From Ashinkailepas kermadecensis (taxonomy: Eukaryota > Arthropoda > Thecostraca > Neolepadidae): a DNA stretch of 64,000 bases. The notes beneath the pieces are model-generated. The model made no database searches and was not told the origin of the DNA. It was given only the letters and a program-made list of their open reading frames with translations. Position numbers and translations under genes: made by a program. The DNA is taken from NCBI GenBank assembly GCA_034440615.1, contig JAOTOM010004293.1, positions 61,001 through 125,000 on the forward strand. Reading direction: 5' to 3'. Within the stretch, counting starts at the first letter, position 1, and every line of letters starts with the position of its first letter. This document shows, piece after piece, positions 42,801-52,404 of the stretch.

Positions 42801-45800
42801 TGTAAGAAGCTACTGCATATTTACAGCAAATCAGTGTTCGGTTCAGTTTCGACGGTTCGTATCCCAAACCTCGCGATTCGCCAGCTTTTGCCCAGATTGC
42901 TTAGTTCAAATGGCCACTTACGTTTGTTGCAATACTTTATGTATGGATATGTGGGCAATGGCCCCCGCATACCTTACCGGAATTAATTAAGGCGCCAACG
43001 TATTTTCAGTTTGATTGGTCTAAAGCGAAGAATGACCCGACCAAACGTCAAATTGTGTCGACGTCGATTGTCGTTCGAATTGGCAGACAGCTATAGAAGT
43101 TAAGACAGTGATTTTTCCAAGTGCTGATTGTTCTGGTTTGGCAGGACGAAAGAAACGCTGGCAGCTGGTAACTTCATGAGTGTCATCAACATCCTGATGC
43201 AGTTGCGGAAGGTGTGCAACCACCCAGACATGTTTGAGCCGCGGCCGACAGTGTCTCCGTTCCGCATGAACACTGTGGAATACGTGACCGCATCACTGGC
43301 CTGGAGCGCACTTCAGTACGACCCGTTCAAGGTCCGTATTGAGGTGACAACTAAGCGCGTGCCTTTCGTGGGCTGACCTATACGTACTGCCCTGTGTGCA
43401 TGCCCTGAACAGCTCCCATGCGTAACCCGGTGCTCAGATAGTATAGTTCATGTCTCCCGTGTCTCCCGTGCATTTACTTTCGCTCTTTAATGTGTATCAT
43501 AGTGAAGGTTTTTTCTTCGGGAATAGTGAATATCGTGTTCTTATGTATTGCTATTTGCTTCCTCTTGTAGATCATGTGCATGTAGCTGACATGAGCGCCC
43601 AATAAAATGTAAATACAGAACAATATTTGACTTAGATGTACTTATTTCGTCCAGTTACTATTGTTTTCCAGGGACTTTTGGAATTAGTGCACATTGAATA
43701 TGTGCAAAATGGATAATTGCAATAAATAACTAATAACTGATACTCCCGGAAATTAACGCACGTATTGCATTAAATATTTTGTTTTTGAGCGAGTTGGAAC
43801 TCAGCAAGATGTATTTATAGTTTGAACACAGCGCTTTTTGAAGAGATCGAGGCCCTTGAATCACCAACAACGATATTTAGCAGTGGTGACCTGAAGCCTC
43901 GAACACGAACGGGCCAGTTTCGTTTCCCGGCTACCACCGTTTAGGTTTCCGGGCAGAAAATTTGGCAACAGCATGGATATTACAGATCATGATGAACAGA
44001 TACCATGATACAGCCGAGTACCAGATTTCGGGGGTACATTTTGGTATTTAATTTAAACATCAACATGCGCATGGCTGTCGTGATAGGAACTATCTTCACT
44101 AGAAAGAGGGATACGCTGCACCGTAATGTCTACCAGTACAAATGTTGTCATTTCAGCATGTGGACCTGAGCGTGCTGAACCTGCTGCTGGCCGACCTGGA
44201 GCTGTCGCTGACCGCATTCGCTGCGCACCGGACGCGCCGCTTCCAGGCTCCGCGTCGACTAATCGAGGAGGTGGACCTGCGGCCGCCGCCGCCACCACGC
44301 TGTCCAGCCGGCCGGATCAAGCTGCACGTGCGCGCCACGCCGCCGGCGGCCGGAGCTGCGCCGCCGCGTCCGGCGCTGCCGCCGGCCGTACCGGCAACGG
44401 TGCCACTGCGCGGCTACGCGCTGCAGGTGGTGCAGGGCGGCGTGGTGAAGACGATTCCGCTGTCGTCGCTGAGTGGCGTCGGCCCGCTGGCGGTGCAGAT
44501 CCAGCAGACGGCGCACGGCCGCCGTCTGGCATCGGCCGTCTGTTCGGCTGGCCTGGTGCTGCAGCCCGGCAAGGCGGTGCTCACGCAGACACGGCCGCTT
44601 GGCAATGGCTCGCGGCTCACTACGCCCGCGACAGGTACGCAACTCAGCGGGTAACGTACGTCCACATAGCCCGCTGGTACGGCAATCCCTCACCTGAGTA
44701 TGCCCTGCATGCCACCGGGCGACGACCGTACACTCCCGCAACTCAATCGGGTATCACCTCCCCAGGGCAGCCTATTCCAATGCCTTGCTATCATTTGGCT
44801 GCATGTTATCTCATTTACGTTCTCTCGATTTCCCCTCGGTTAGGCAGTGCGGCTGACCTTTAAACCAATTTCATCAACACAGAAAGAAATGTTCAGACTT
44901 ATTCTCAAATAATTACAATGAGGTACCCTCCTACCTATCTAGGGCCAATCGTGGCCGTACCCATCCGCCGCACACTTACTAGCATCAATCTCACTTCACC
45001 TATCTCAAATCCCATCTCCATACTGTTAAGTTTCTAATAACAATGTAATCTAATCTAATGAGTTCGTCCACCATATTTGTAAATCCATTCAATGAGGTAG
45101 TCTCCATTGCGTCAGCAGCAGTTATAATTTATTCGTTAAATAGGGTGGCATATACTACTGTGTGTTGTGTTATACAATGTCAGTTTAAATCATAGATATT
45201 TGCATCGTCATCGTTTATATCGGTATCCCCAAATTAGGTACCTCTCAAAACACAACAAGTAGTTCTATGTACGTAATTGTCTCAACTGGGTTTTAAGGAT
45301 CAAACTATTTTAAACACCATTATTTCCATGGCGATTTCGACCTAACGATAAATTATTATTTTAACACTGGTCAGCAGGGATCCTATTCTATTAATCATCA
45401 ACCCTTTGATTGAAGCCTGTTAGCGTTTATCAGTCTTACACCTGGACTTCTCACCTGGATTGATGAGCGTTGTTCAGAATGACGTTATCTAGCCATGCAG
45501 TCATCTCATTTGCCCCAATCATGCCACTCCTTAATCCCCTATACTTCGGGGAGTGCATATGATAGCAAAAGCCTCTCATATTCTAGATTGTTTAGTCAAC
45601 TGAACAGCCTGGTACTTTTGCGCTTCATTCGTTCTGCCGTATCTGCCGTATCTATATCCCTTTCTAACGAATGGGTACATGCATGCACACTATTCCAAGT
45701 GGGATCGCACGTAGCCAACTGCCAATTCCTTTTTTCCGTAACTTCCCTGCTGTGGTGTTGACCACTCATATTGATCATTGCTAGCTGTCCGATCACTGTT

Positions 45801-46714
45801 ACAAGCTGGGTTACAATGCTGCTCCGATCTAAGGTCTCTGGAAACTAATACTCGTTTAATACTAATACTTCATTCATATTTATTCAGATTCAGATTGATG
45901 CTTACGAATTCCAGAAAGTTACAAGCAAGATATCGCAGATCGAAATCCATCCCTGAAAAGGTTATGCCTATCAAGGTAAGTGAACATTCTCCCTCAGAAA
46001 TTGTCGAACATTCGACCATGCAAACGAGTGAAGATAAGCTAACTGGCCTGCAAATTTCTGCTGAATAATATTATCGTTCTGACCATTTTGGCACACTTCA
46101 GATCTGCCCCATATAATTATTCATAAAGTCGAGGTGCACTTGTAGATCTCTTTAGAAATGCTAAGTTGCTAATAAGCTAACAGCTAATTTAAATTAATGA
46201 ACTAAGGGATTCTTCACCTCTATGGCATGGGGCTATTACTGCATTCTACTTCTGAACAAGTAAGCTCATCATAATATGCTAATTGTTATTGTGAGCAAAT
46301 TTAGGTCATATCTGTTATGTTTCCGTGATTACCAATTTAAAATAGTAACATAATTTATGTGGGTGGAGGAAGTGTGTTTCATATGCGTTAGATGGGTGAG
46401 ATATCTAATTTAGATAGTTCCATTAGGTTATGTTGCCTTTTGTGACATTTTCAACACGGTGGCTAGAGCTGGTGGTGATAAATAATTCCAGCTGGCTACT
46501 GCCAATCCGGAATGAGCAGAATATTCACGTAACCAGTAAAATATTTTGCGCTATTTGCATCTCGAACAGGTCAATACCAATCCCATCCTAGAGATGCATG
46601 ACACATGGATATGCAAGTGACAGTATTTACCCTTTGGTTTGGTTTGGTTTGGGTTTTGTACACATGCAAGTCTTCTACTCCATCTATGTACTACAACAAC
46701 GAACTGAGCTGAAT

Positions 46715-46768
<54 letters not shown>

Positions 46769-48259
46769 ACATATATTTAGCTATCATTTCCGTTATTGGG
46801 GGAAACGTGAATCATGCTTATTTATATCTGATGTCCTGAATCTGGAAGTTAATTTACACATAATGCCACGCTGTTCTGGCACTTGTCTTGACACACTTGT
46901 CGACCACACTGTCCAGTGCTATGTTACGCATATCACGTGCGATGGTACTGTTTTTCTCGCCTTATTGGTGGGACGTTCCAAATGCCATTTCGCTGGCCTC
47001 AGTTGTGACTGTGTCCCCACCTCGCAAGCCAAAGCCGGTCTCGTTTCCCGTGAGCTGTCGCTGCAGATGGCTGGTTGGTTATTGGTTTTACGACACGTCG
47101 ACTGTTGAGTCATATAGCGTCGCCAATCTCTCACGCCGATTGGTCGCGGGCGAAGAGTAGCGACAGGTGAGACTCGAACCCACAATCTTTCGATTGTGAG
47201 ACGAGCATCTTACCCCTAGACCACTCGTCCCCTCGCTGCAGATGGCGTGCAGCGGTGAACAGTGTTACTCGCACCGCTGTGTGACGGCTGCCGGGTGCAC
47301 ACATCGTGTGTCACGACTGACGCGTGGTCCGTGTGTCGACAGTGGACCCACAGTCGCTGGCGGCGATGCTGGCCGCCCGCGGTCTGCCGGCCAACACTAG
47401 CGTGACGTTCGCTCGGCTCACATCAGCAGCGGCGCCACGGCCGACCGGTTCCAACGCCCTCGTCAGCTCGGTGCCCACCCAGCCGGCGGTAAGTGCTCCA
47501 CCGCCGAGCGGCACTCGCCTGACATGTGCTGAACACACTACGCCTGGTACGTACCGTACGCACGTTTAATCAAACCGACACTGTTCTTTTACCATTGCGT
47601 CACATGATTTGTTGGTTTATTCGTCCGCAATGACGATCAACAGTGTTGATCCAGATGTGTCGACACTATTCCAACGCCCTCGTCAGCTCGGTGCCCACCC
47701 AGCCGGCGGTAAGTGCTCCACCGCCGAGCGGCACTCGCCTGACATGTGCTCAACACACTACGCCTGGTACGTACCGTACGCACGCTTAATCAAACCGACA
47801 CTGTTCTTTTACCATTGCGTCACATGATTTGTTGGTTTATCCGTCCGCAATGACGATCAACAGTGTTGATCCAGATGTGTCGACACTATTTTTGCAACGG
47901 TGCTAGATGAACACCCACGGGCCAGCGGGTGTGCACGTTCCGCCGTGTGCGACCCTCTAGAACGGTGTGGACACGTAGATCAGGCAACTTCAAATGTGGG
48001 CAACAGCTCCGGAACCAGCGGCCGAGTGTTCCGTTCTGCCGGCCTTGACCTGGTTGGCTGATGTTGTCAGGTGAATGCGGCGTCGCCGCAGTCTGCGCCG
48101 GCGTCGCGTGCCGTTGCGCTGCGAATGCCAGTCGCGCCGCCGCAGCCATCGCAGCAGCAGCCAACCAGCCTGCTATCGCCGCGGCCCACCCCTCCGCCAT
48201 CTCCTGGCCGGCCGCCGCCCGCGCCGCAGCAGGCCAAGCCGCACTCGCTCTTCAGAATT
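30043..48259 (+). CDS. dom: Domino/SRCAP/p400-type SWR1-class chromatin remodelling ATPase (partial, 10 exons)
   Basis: Exons: 30043-30562, 32525-32724, 34073-34210, 37089-37960, 38639-38825, 39461-39597, 43145-43331, 44157-44634, 47343-47488, 48071-48259. All junctions are GT/AG, phases agree at every join, and the sum is 3054 nt or 1018 codons without a stop. Domain order: HSA, acidic linkers, first ATPase lobe with motif I, DEAQ box and motif III, then the start of the long insertion typical of the INO80/SWR1 class. The family is known to exchange H2A-H2B for H2A.Z-H2B dimers in the nucleus. The second ATPase lobe and C-terminal SANT region are not found and must lie downstream. N-terminal exons are not recognised. 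Retroposons sit in most introns but in no exon. Confidence 0.93.
30563..32265. other. Remodeller intron 1, mostly unassigned
   Basis: No internal exon recognised. A patch of CCTAACC-like text at 31815-31870 resembles other scattered TAGGTTAGG tracts in the window. Confidence 0.4.
32279..32375 (-). mobile_element. 5'-truncated tRNA-Val SINE in remodeller intron 1, 13-bp TSD
   Basis: Minus-strand copy starting after the B box (CACCTGTCGCTACTC) and complete to the tail. TATATGTTTTACT lies at 32266-32278 and 32376-32388. It ends 150 bp before the next exon. Confidence 0.95.
32525..32724 (+). CDS. dom: Remodeller exon, acidic linker 1
   Basis: Completes the split Gly, then [19 protein letters not shown] and the helical [16 protein letters not shown]. 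The DDEETI element is conserved in the SRCAP/Domino linker that contacts H2A.Z-H2B in family members (family knowledge). The donor is GTGAGT and the exon ends in phase 0. Confidence 0.92.
32725..33387. other. Remodeller intron 2, 5' part, unassigned
   Basis: No feature recognised apart from the start of a hairpin mini-retroposon near 33373. Confidence 0.35.
33373..33600 (+). mobile_element. AATCAATC-tailed mini-retroposon split by a SINE
   Basis: GAGGGGCGTTAAATGACC at 33372 is the left hairpin half. GGCACGCCCTTAAGCCC at 33569 and the AATAATCAATC tail are the right half. A tRNA-Val SINE sits in the loop. Confidence 0.85.
33400..33558 (+). mobile_element. Full-length tRNA-Val SINE nested in a mini-retroposon, 12-bp TSD
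   Basis: Exact CCTCGTAGTCGG lies at 33388-33399 and 33559-33570. All SINE parts are present (a two-base deletion in GTGAGAG). Confidence 0.95.
33638..33841. repeat. TA microsatellite in remodeller intron 2
   Basis: About 200 bp of TA with scattered G/C interruptions, ending in AAATAAATAAAT. Long Tyr/Ile frames on both strands are artefacts. Confidence 0.97.
34073..34210 (+). CDS. dom: Remodeller exon, acidic linker 2
   Basis: 46 codons, [15 protein letters not shown], then [14 protein letters not shown] and KEINQLE. A second DEDTI element echoes the DDEETI of the previous exon. The donor GTGGGC is weaker than the others. Confidence 0.88.
34418..34474 (+). mobile_element. Mini-retroposon in remodeller intron 3, imperfect TSD
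   Basis: GGGCGCTGCATGACC opens and CGATGCGCCCC closes, tail CCAATAGCCAACCAACC. Flanks GGTGCTGTAAAA and GTTGCTCTAAAA match at 10 of 12, a decayed duplication. Confidence 0.85.
35064..35111 (+). mobile_element. AATCAGTC-tailed mini-retroposon in remodeller intron 3
   Basis: GGGCGCCAAATGACG, then TAGTCGGCGTGCC and TTAAACCCAAATAATCAGTC. Its tail is the integration site of the next SINE. Confidence 0.85.
35112..35280 (+). mobile_element. tRNA-Val SINE nested in a mini-retroposon tail, 13-bp TSD
   Basis: Exact CAAATAATCAGTC lies at 35099-35111 and 35281-35293. The head has several changes (AGTAGTCTAGGGGTAATT). Confidence 0.95.
35294..37088. other. Remodeller intron 3, 3' part, unassigned
   Basis: A short direct repeat at 36766-36800 and 36869-36900 (GTTCATGGGGAAATCGTAGT-like, CCTTGGGTAT). 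Otherwise nothing. Confidence 0.35.
37089..37960 (+). CDS. dom: Remodeller exon, acidic repeat and ATPase lobe 1 with motif I and DEAQ box
   Basis: Residues 287-577. Starts [16 protein letters not shown], the conserved pre-ATPase helix. A stretch of about 50 residues nearly all Asp, Glu, Asn and Gly follows, with an internal duplication of the DGTADEED unit. Then [12 protein letters not shown], motif I DEMGLGKT (from residue 451), [13 protein letters not shown] and motif [11 protein letters not shown] (from residue 554). DEAQ rather than DEAH is typical of the SRCAP/Domino branch. Ends in phase 2, donor GTACGT. Confidence 0.97.
38639..38825 (+). CDS. dom: Remodeller exon, motif III and FSNPVSG segment
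   Basis: [20 protein letters not shown] and [10 protein letters not shown], then [15 protein letters not shown] and [10 protein letters not shown]. The [11 protein letters not shown] string is characteristic of the SRCAP/Domino group. The donor is GTCAGC. Confidence 0.97.
38891..38945 (+). mobile_element. Mini-retroposon in remodeller intron 5
   Basis: GGGCGTTGCATAACC, GATGCGCCC and a AATTAACTAACT tail. Directly follows the exon-5 donor region by 65 bp. Confidence 0.8.
39461..39597 (+). CDS. dom: Remodeller exon, [10 protein letters not shown] segment
   Basis: [20 protein letters not shown], then [20 protein letters not shown] and FMSRA. It continues the first lobe into the linker. Donor GTAAGC, phase 2. 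Confidence 0.96.
39765..39850 (+). repeat. Short dispersed repeat in intron 6, related to 43894-43965
   Basis: GACCAGTTCCGTTTCCCGCC and AGGTTTTCGGGCAG here; GGCCAGTTTCGTTTCCCGGC and AGGTTTCCGGGCAG at 43910-43955. Unknown family. Confidence 0.6.
40370..40724 (+). mobile_element. LINE 3' fragment in remodeller intron 6
   Basis: The Cys/His tail ([20 protein letters not shown]), [20 protein letters not shown] and [17 protein letters not shown] stop, then the 3' UTR with hairpin GGGCGCGAATGATC...GAAGCGCCC at 40659 and AACTAACTAACC tail. Very close to the end of the LINE at 27165-28911. 5' truncated. Confidence 0.9.
41234..41293 (+). mobile_element. Mini-retroposon in remodeller intron 6
   Basis: GGGCGCGAATGATCAACTC, GTCGAAGCGTCC and a CAAATAAATAACTAAC tail. 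Same subtype as the LINE end 500 bp upstream. A possible decayed duplication (GGCAGAT/GACAGAT). Confidence 0.75.
41294..42455. other. Intron 6 sequence, with a small hairpin
   Basis: CAACGGGAAATG-CTG-CATTTCCCGTTG at 41809-41835 is a perfect 12-bp-arm hairpin. No exon seen. Confidence 0.4.
42459..42509 (+). mobile_element. Mini-retroposon in remodeller intron 6 (decayed)
   Basis: GGGCGCTACATGGCC, AGTCGATGCTCCCC, tail CCCCAATAACTAAC. Confidence 0.75.
43145..43331 (+). CDS. dom: Remodeller exon, [10 protein letters not shown] segment
   Basis: [20 protein letters not shown] and [14 protein letters not shown]. The exon ends LQYDPFK in phase 0. The preceding intron is 3547 bp and contains a LINE fragment and two mini-retroposons. 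Confidence 0.96.
44157..44634 (+). CDS. dom: Remodeller exon, start of the long insertion
   Basis: [20 protein letters not shown], then [19 protein letters not shown], as in Domino/SRCAP. A long Pro/Ala/Arg-rich region follows. Codon third positions are strongly G/C, so a long alternative frame also stays open here and should be ignored. Donor GTACGC, phase 1. Confidence 0.93.
44635..46718. other. Remodeller intron 8, 5' part
   Basis: No exon recognised. A short frame near 45895-46068 followed by GTAAGT has no family match, so I do not include it. Confidence 0.35.
46719..46766. repeat. TA microsatellite in intron 8
   Basis: Pure TA, about 46 bp. Confidence 0.95.
47072..47232 (-). mobile_element. 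Full-length tRNA-Val SINE, minus, next to remodeller exon 9, 14-bp TSD
   Basis: Exact TCGCTGCAGATGGC lies at 47058-47071 and 47233-47246. It lies antisense to the host gene, 110 bp upstream of the acceptor at 47341-47342. Confidence 0.97.
47343..47488 (+). CDS. dom: Remodeller exon, Ala/Pro-rich, with duplicated 3' end downstream
   Basis: [20 protein letters not shown], then [20 protein letters not shown] and VSSVPTQPA. Donor GTAAGT. The last 40 bp of this exon plus its donor and 180 bp of intron are duplicated in tandem (47449-47888). A SINE ends only about 110 bp upstream of the acceptor. Confidence 0.85.
47449..47888 (+). repeat. 220-bp tandem duplication of an exon end and its donor
   Basis: 47449-47668 and 47669-47888 match with three differences that I can see. 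Each copy has the exon-9 end (AACGCCCTCGTCAGCTCGGT), the donor CGGCGGTAAGTGC and about 180 bp of intron. The second copy lacks the 5' half of the exon and has no acceptor in front. Confidence 0.97.
48071..48259 (+). CDS. dom: Remodeller exon, Pro/Gln-rich
   Basis: 63 codons: [20 protein letters not shown], a QPSQQQPTS run, [16 protein letters not shown], then HSLFRI. The assignment rests on phase, strand, GC-rich codons and composition rather than on conserved motifs. Strong donor GTGAGT, so more exons follow outside what I recognise. Confidence 0.75.
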
Positions 48260-48899
48260 GTGAGTACGACGGTGTAGTGATGACCTGACCCGCCTCACGT
48301 CCCGTCTCATGTCATCAGTTGGAAGCGCGGTTGGATTTTCACTTTGATGTTCTGGATGAGGAGAGGTTTTCTTTTCGTGCGGAGAAGGTAATTTTCAAAA
48401 TGTTAAATTTGAAGAGAATGTGTTCTCGAGCATTCGTTTCGGAGCATGATTTTTATTGAATTTATCGGATATTCGGTATTCGGTTGAAGTTTTTTTTTTC
48501 TCTGAATATTCAATTTGTGGATTTTTCTTCAAATTACTGAATTAGGAGAGTACGATTCGTCCAGTGCTTGAACTCGGGGCTCTGGAAGAGTATTGCTGAA
48601 CCTGTATGGTTCAGAAAACATTGCGCTGTCAGATTTGGTGACCATAATTTTCGTGTCCATGTGATAAGAATGTGTCGATGACGGAAATAACAAGAATAAG
48701 TTTATTTCATGATCTATAATGCTCCGGAATAGTCCTCCCCGCATCTCGTCCTCAGTCTCCAGCTCGCATGATGGACGCTCAGCTCCAGCCGTCCCGAATC
48801 AGTCAATACGCGTTGAAGATCGGGGATCTTACCGTGATATCGGATCGATTGATAACCACCCGGCTGTAGTTAATATTTAGGCATAGAAGTCCACAAAAT
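48260..48899. other. Unassigned
   Basis: Probable remodeller intron. No exon recognised. Confidence 0.35.
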
Positions 48900-49003
48900 G
48901 AGATGAAACGATTTATTGTGCATAGTGCCGTCAACCTCTCGCGCCGACTGGTTGCGGGTGGATTGGATAATCCCGCCGGTTGCACCGGCTAAGCTACGGT
49001 GAC
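48900..49003 (-). mobile_element. SINE with a third head type, minus
   Basis: The minus strand starts GTCGGGGTCACCGTAGCTTA (A-box-like TAGCTTAGCCGG) and continues to CGCAACCAGTCGGCGCGAG, AGGTTGACGG and CACTATGCAC. That second part aligns with the central domain of the tRNA-Val SINE (CGCGACCAATCGGCGTGAG, AGATTGGCGACGCTATATGA). The B box is unclear and the LINE-like 3' tail is missing. Confidence 0.65.
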
Positions 49004-49081
49004 CCCGACAAAAAAAACAACAAATATTTTTGAATATATTGCAATACACATTACAATTTTAAGTATCAGTAAACAACATGG

Positions 49082-49082
<1 letters not shown>

Positions 49083-49143
<61 letters not shown>

Positions 49144-49145
49144 TT

Positions 49146-49219
<74 letters not shown>

Positions 49220-49237
49220 ATATATATATAAATATAA
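49083..49237. repeat. TA microsatellite
   Basis: Two TA blocks separated by TTATTTTTATAA. Confidence 0.97.
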
Positions 49238-50289
49238 ACACATGGTAATCTCCTGCATTTTTACCGTGCAATTCCTGTCAATTATTCGTCTCATGTTGGA
49301 TTGTAATGTCGGCAGATGGGGTAACTTTCAAATCCCACCGCAACCTACAGCATGGTTTGGTTATTTCGGCTTCGACGCATCAACGGTGAAGCACTGGTGA
49401 AGTTATATGGTTAGTTGTAGTTACGGAGAGCATTGACTGCATAGGTCAGCACCCATAACTTGGTCATTCAAACAGAGAAGCAAGTGAATGCCAGTTCAAA
49501 GGACGAGTCACGATGTCGAATCCTTCGCCAAATAACACTGTAGTCGGCGCGCCCTTAAAACCAAATATTCAATCAGTTGAATCCTTCCTATGATATGCCT
49601 TCGGACCATTTTGATATTATCTCGTGAGCATCCGCAAGCTGATGCCGAGTGAAACCCTCGGAAAGTTTTTTTTTAGAGTTTCAAGAGGAATATAAAATTA
49701 GTTTTCAAGAGGAATAGAAACGCCGTCCCGAGTGAATTATGGTCGATCCATCATCTAATGCTTCCCGTGACAAGACAAAGGTACGTCCAAAGTGACGTCT
49801 CCGTTCGTGCTCGAGATGCTAAGATGTGCTGCACTGATATTGACGCGGAACACTTAGGGCACAGCGGCGTCTAATCACCAATTAGGAGATCACGGTGTGT
49901 TCTAAAAGCAGGCGACACAGAGACATCTCAATGTGGCGGTTTCGGTGCGAAGATGAAGCCCACTCACCAACATAGGTTTTGACGGTTTTGAGCTTATTGT
50001 TTGATAGCGAATTCCAACCGGCCTGACACTTCATATAATTAAAGCTTTTCACTTCTCAGTAAAGGTCCCTGACAAAGCGGAAGGGAACGTGTGTGCACCC
50101 GCTTGTGTGCAGCCCGGGCACCCCGCTTCGACGCATCATCAGCTTCCGCGTTCTCACATATTCTCATCTAATTCCATCATGAATGCAGCATATTTTTCCT
50201 TACCACCTGCCGTTCTTTCGAGGATAAAACAATCAGAAAGTTGGAAGGGGAACATTGTCAAAAAGTAAGCCATAACAGCTTACAAAAAG
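49238..50289. other. Unassigned apart from one mini-retroposon
   Basis: No gene or exon recognised. Confidence 0.3.
49527..49578 (+). mobile_element. 52-bp mini-retroposon, 9-bp TSD
   Basis: Starts inside the hairpin (GCCAAATAACACTGTAGTCG), closes with GGCGCGCCC, tail AAATATTCAATC. GAATCCTTC lies at 49518-49526 and 49579-49587. Confidence 0.85.
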
Positions 50290-52404
50290 TGATCATGCCA
50301 ATTTATGCGCCATGAAGCCCGCTGTGAATCGACTTCGATAGACTTCTCCACTCCAGAGCACCTGTAGTACAACGGTTGTTTCACCCAGGCTGATATGGAA
50401 TCAGCAGTTAGCTCGTTGCGTAGTGTTGCCGAAGGACCCGATGAGGTGCACAATGGGCTGCTGAGACACAGCTTCCTCTGTGATCGCGGAGCTTTTACGG
50501 ACGTAACCACGTATGGATGAATGGCGAGTACCCTCCATCGTGGAGCCAAGCCACAGTAGTCCCACTCTTGAAATCTGGGAAACGCGGCCTCAGCCACTTA
50601 GATTATCCCCCAATCTCTCTGACGTCTGCATTAGGTAAACTAATGGAGAGACTTGTGAATGGACGCCTCTCCTGGTTTTTAGAGAGACATGAGATCTTCG
50701 TAAACACGTAGTGCGGTTTTCGGAAAAACAGGAGTACCATTGACCATATTTTAACACTGGACACTGAAGTACGCCTCGCTTTTAAGAGGACGCGACATCT
50801 AGGCGCTGTGTTGTTTGACATCAAAAAGGCCTACGACGCCACGTGGCGTAGGGAATCCTGTTGAAGGTCCACAAGCATGGGATCTGAGGACAACTTGGAA
50901 CCTTTGTACAAAACTTCTTAGCAAGTCGCTGTTTTCGTGTACGAGTCGGCAACTGCCTCGGATTGGTTTATACAAGAGAACGGAATTCCACAGGGCAGTG
51001 TCTTTAGTGTGACCCTTTTTTGGGTGATGATCAACGATATTGGGGACTCGCTTCCTGTGACCATTGGGCGATCTGTATATGTTGATGATTTCGTCATACG
51101 GTCATGTGCCTCACGTACACCGCCGATGGAGCGACAGTTCCAGCTAGCCGTCAGGTGTTTGGAGAAGTGGGGAATATGAACGGATTCCGCTTCTCTACAG
51201 CGAAGACCGTTGCCGTACACTTCTGTCACCGCCGCCTATGTCCCAATATGGAAATCCTACTGTACAGGCAAGTGATACCGGTGCAACCGGTAGTCAGATT
51301 TCTGGGGGTAGACCGGGGATCGCTGCTCCTGCTATGCCGACCGCTTGTTCGATCAAAGCTTGACTACGCGTGTTTTATTGATGACGGAGCTTGTTTGACG
51401 AGCAAACGCACCCTGGATGCAGTCCACCACTATGTCCTTCGTATCATCACGGGGTCATTTCGTACTTCTCCAACGGCGAGTCTCCCTGCGGAAGTTCACG
51501 AGTTTCCACTCTCTCTGCGGCGCGAACAGCTTGGCATGCGATATGCCTGCACGCTACGGCAATACCCGGACCACCCAGCTTACGTCTATGTATTTTCGCA
51601 CCGCATACTAACGCTGTTCTCAAACGAACACAATATGAGAGCCGTCCCGTACGGAGTGAGAATGCGACGACTTTTTTCAGAGAGCGGTCTCTGGCTCCAG
51701 AGAGTTCGATGGACTGAATGTATTTCAACGCCTGTCTGGGAGCTGATCACACCGGAAGTAGACACATCCCTCGCCTGCACAAAGAAAGCCGATATTACAC
51801 TGCATGAATTCAGAGCACTTGCCATGGAGTACATTATATGTTACACTGGATTTGTTGCAACATACACCGATCGATCCAGAACGGAGACCGGCGTCGGCAG
51901 CGCTTTTATTACAGGTACTGTGGTTAGAAGCTTTCCACTTCCAGCACATGCTTTTGTGTATTCTTCTGAGCTTATTGCCATTGCTCACGAACTCTACCAC
52001 TCGCTGCCTGTGACCACTTCCGAACCATTTCTGATGCTGTGCTCACGTGGCAAGGTTCTTGGAACGCAATACCTGATGGCTATGAGGAGGAGCGTAGACG
52101 CTACTTTGGACGTGTTCAGTCATTGTCACTCAGTGAAGTTTTAGGCGACGACTCGGATATTGTTCGATCGGGGCGACTTTTTGATTACCTCGCTGAAGTA
52201 TTATTTTCAGTAATATATGCACCACATTGAAAATGTTGAATGTTACCGTATTTTATTGTATGTACCGTTCGTTATTTTGACTAATATTCCGCAAGCTTAG
52301 CTACTAGGATGCGCGATATATCGACGTGTAAATAAGTTGTATTGTTATGGGCGCTACGTGACCAATGTAGTCGATACGCCCTAATAACTAACTAACTAAC
52401 CTCC
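50290..52404 (+). mobile_element. RNase H-bearing LINE, RT to 3' end, decayed
   Basis: RT blocks in order: FTQADMESAVSSL, GPDEVHN, WSQATVVPLLKSGK, ISLTSALGKLMERLV, GFRKNRST, DIKKAYD, GIPQGSVFS and VYVDDFVI (51079-51102), then GFRFSTAKTVAVHFC and VVRFLGV. Many frameshifts. The frame 51104-52144 continues through SKLDYACF, KRTLDAVHHYVLRIITGSFR and the first half of RNase H (YTDRS, SSELIAI). The second half is missing, so an internal deletion joins to ERRRYFGRVQ...SVIYAPH. 3' hairpin at 52350-52382 and AACTAACTAACC. Confidence 0.88.

Noticed and set aside
44126..44863. 245-codon alternative frame over a remodeller exon
   Set aside because: Kept open by high G/C at third codon positions; the exon frame has the conserved Domino text and correct splice phases.
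45895..46068. Additional remodeller exon between exons 8 and 9
   Set aside because: Open frame followed by GTAAGT, but no family motif, and exons 8 and 9 already join in phase.
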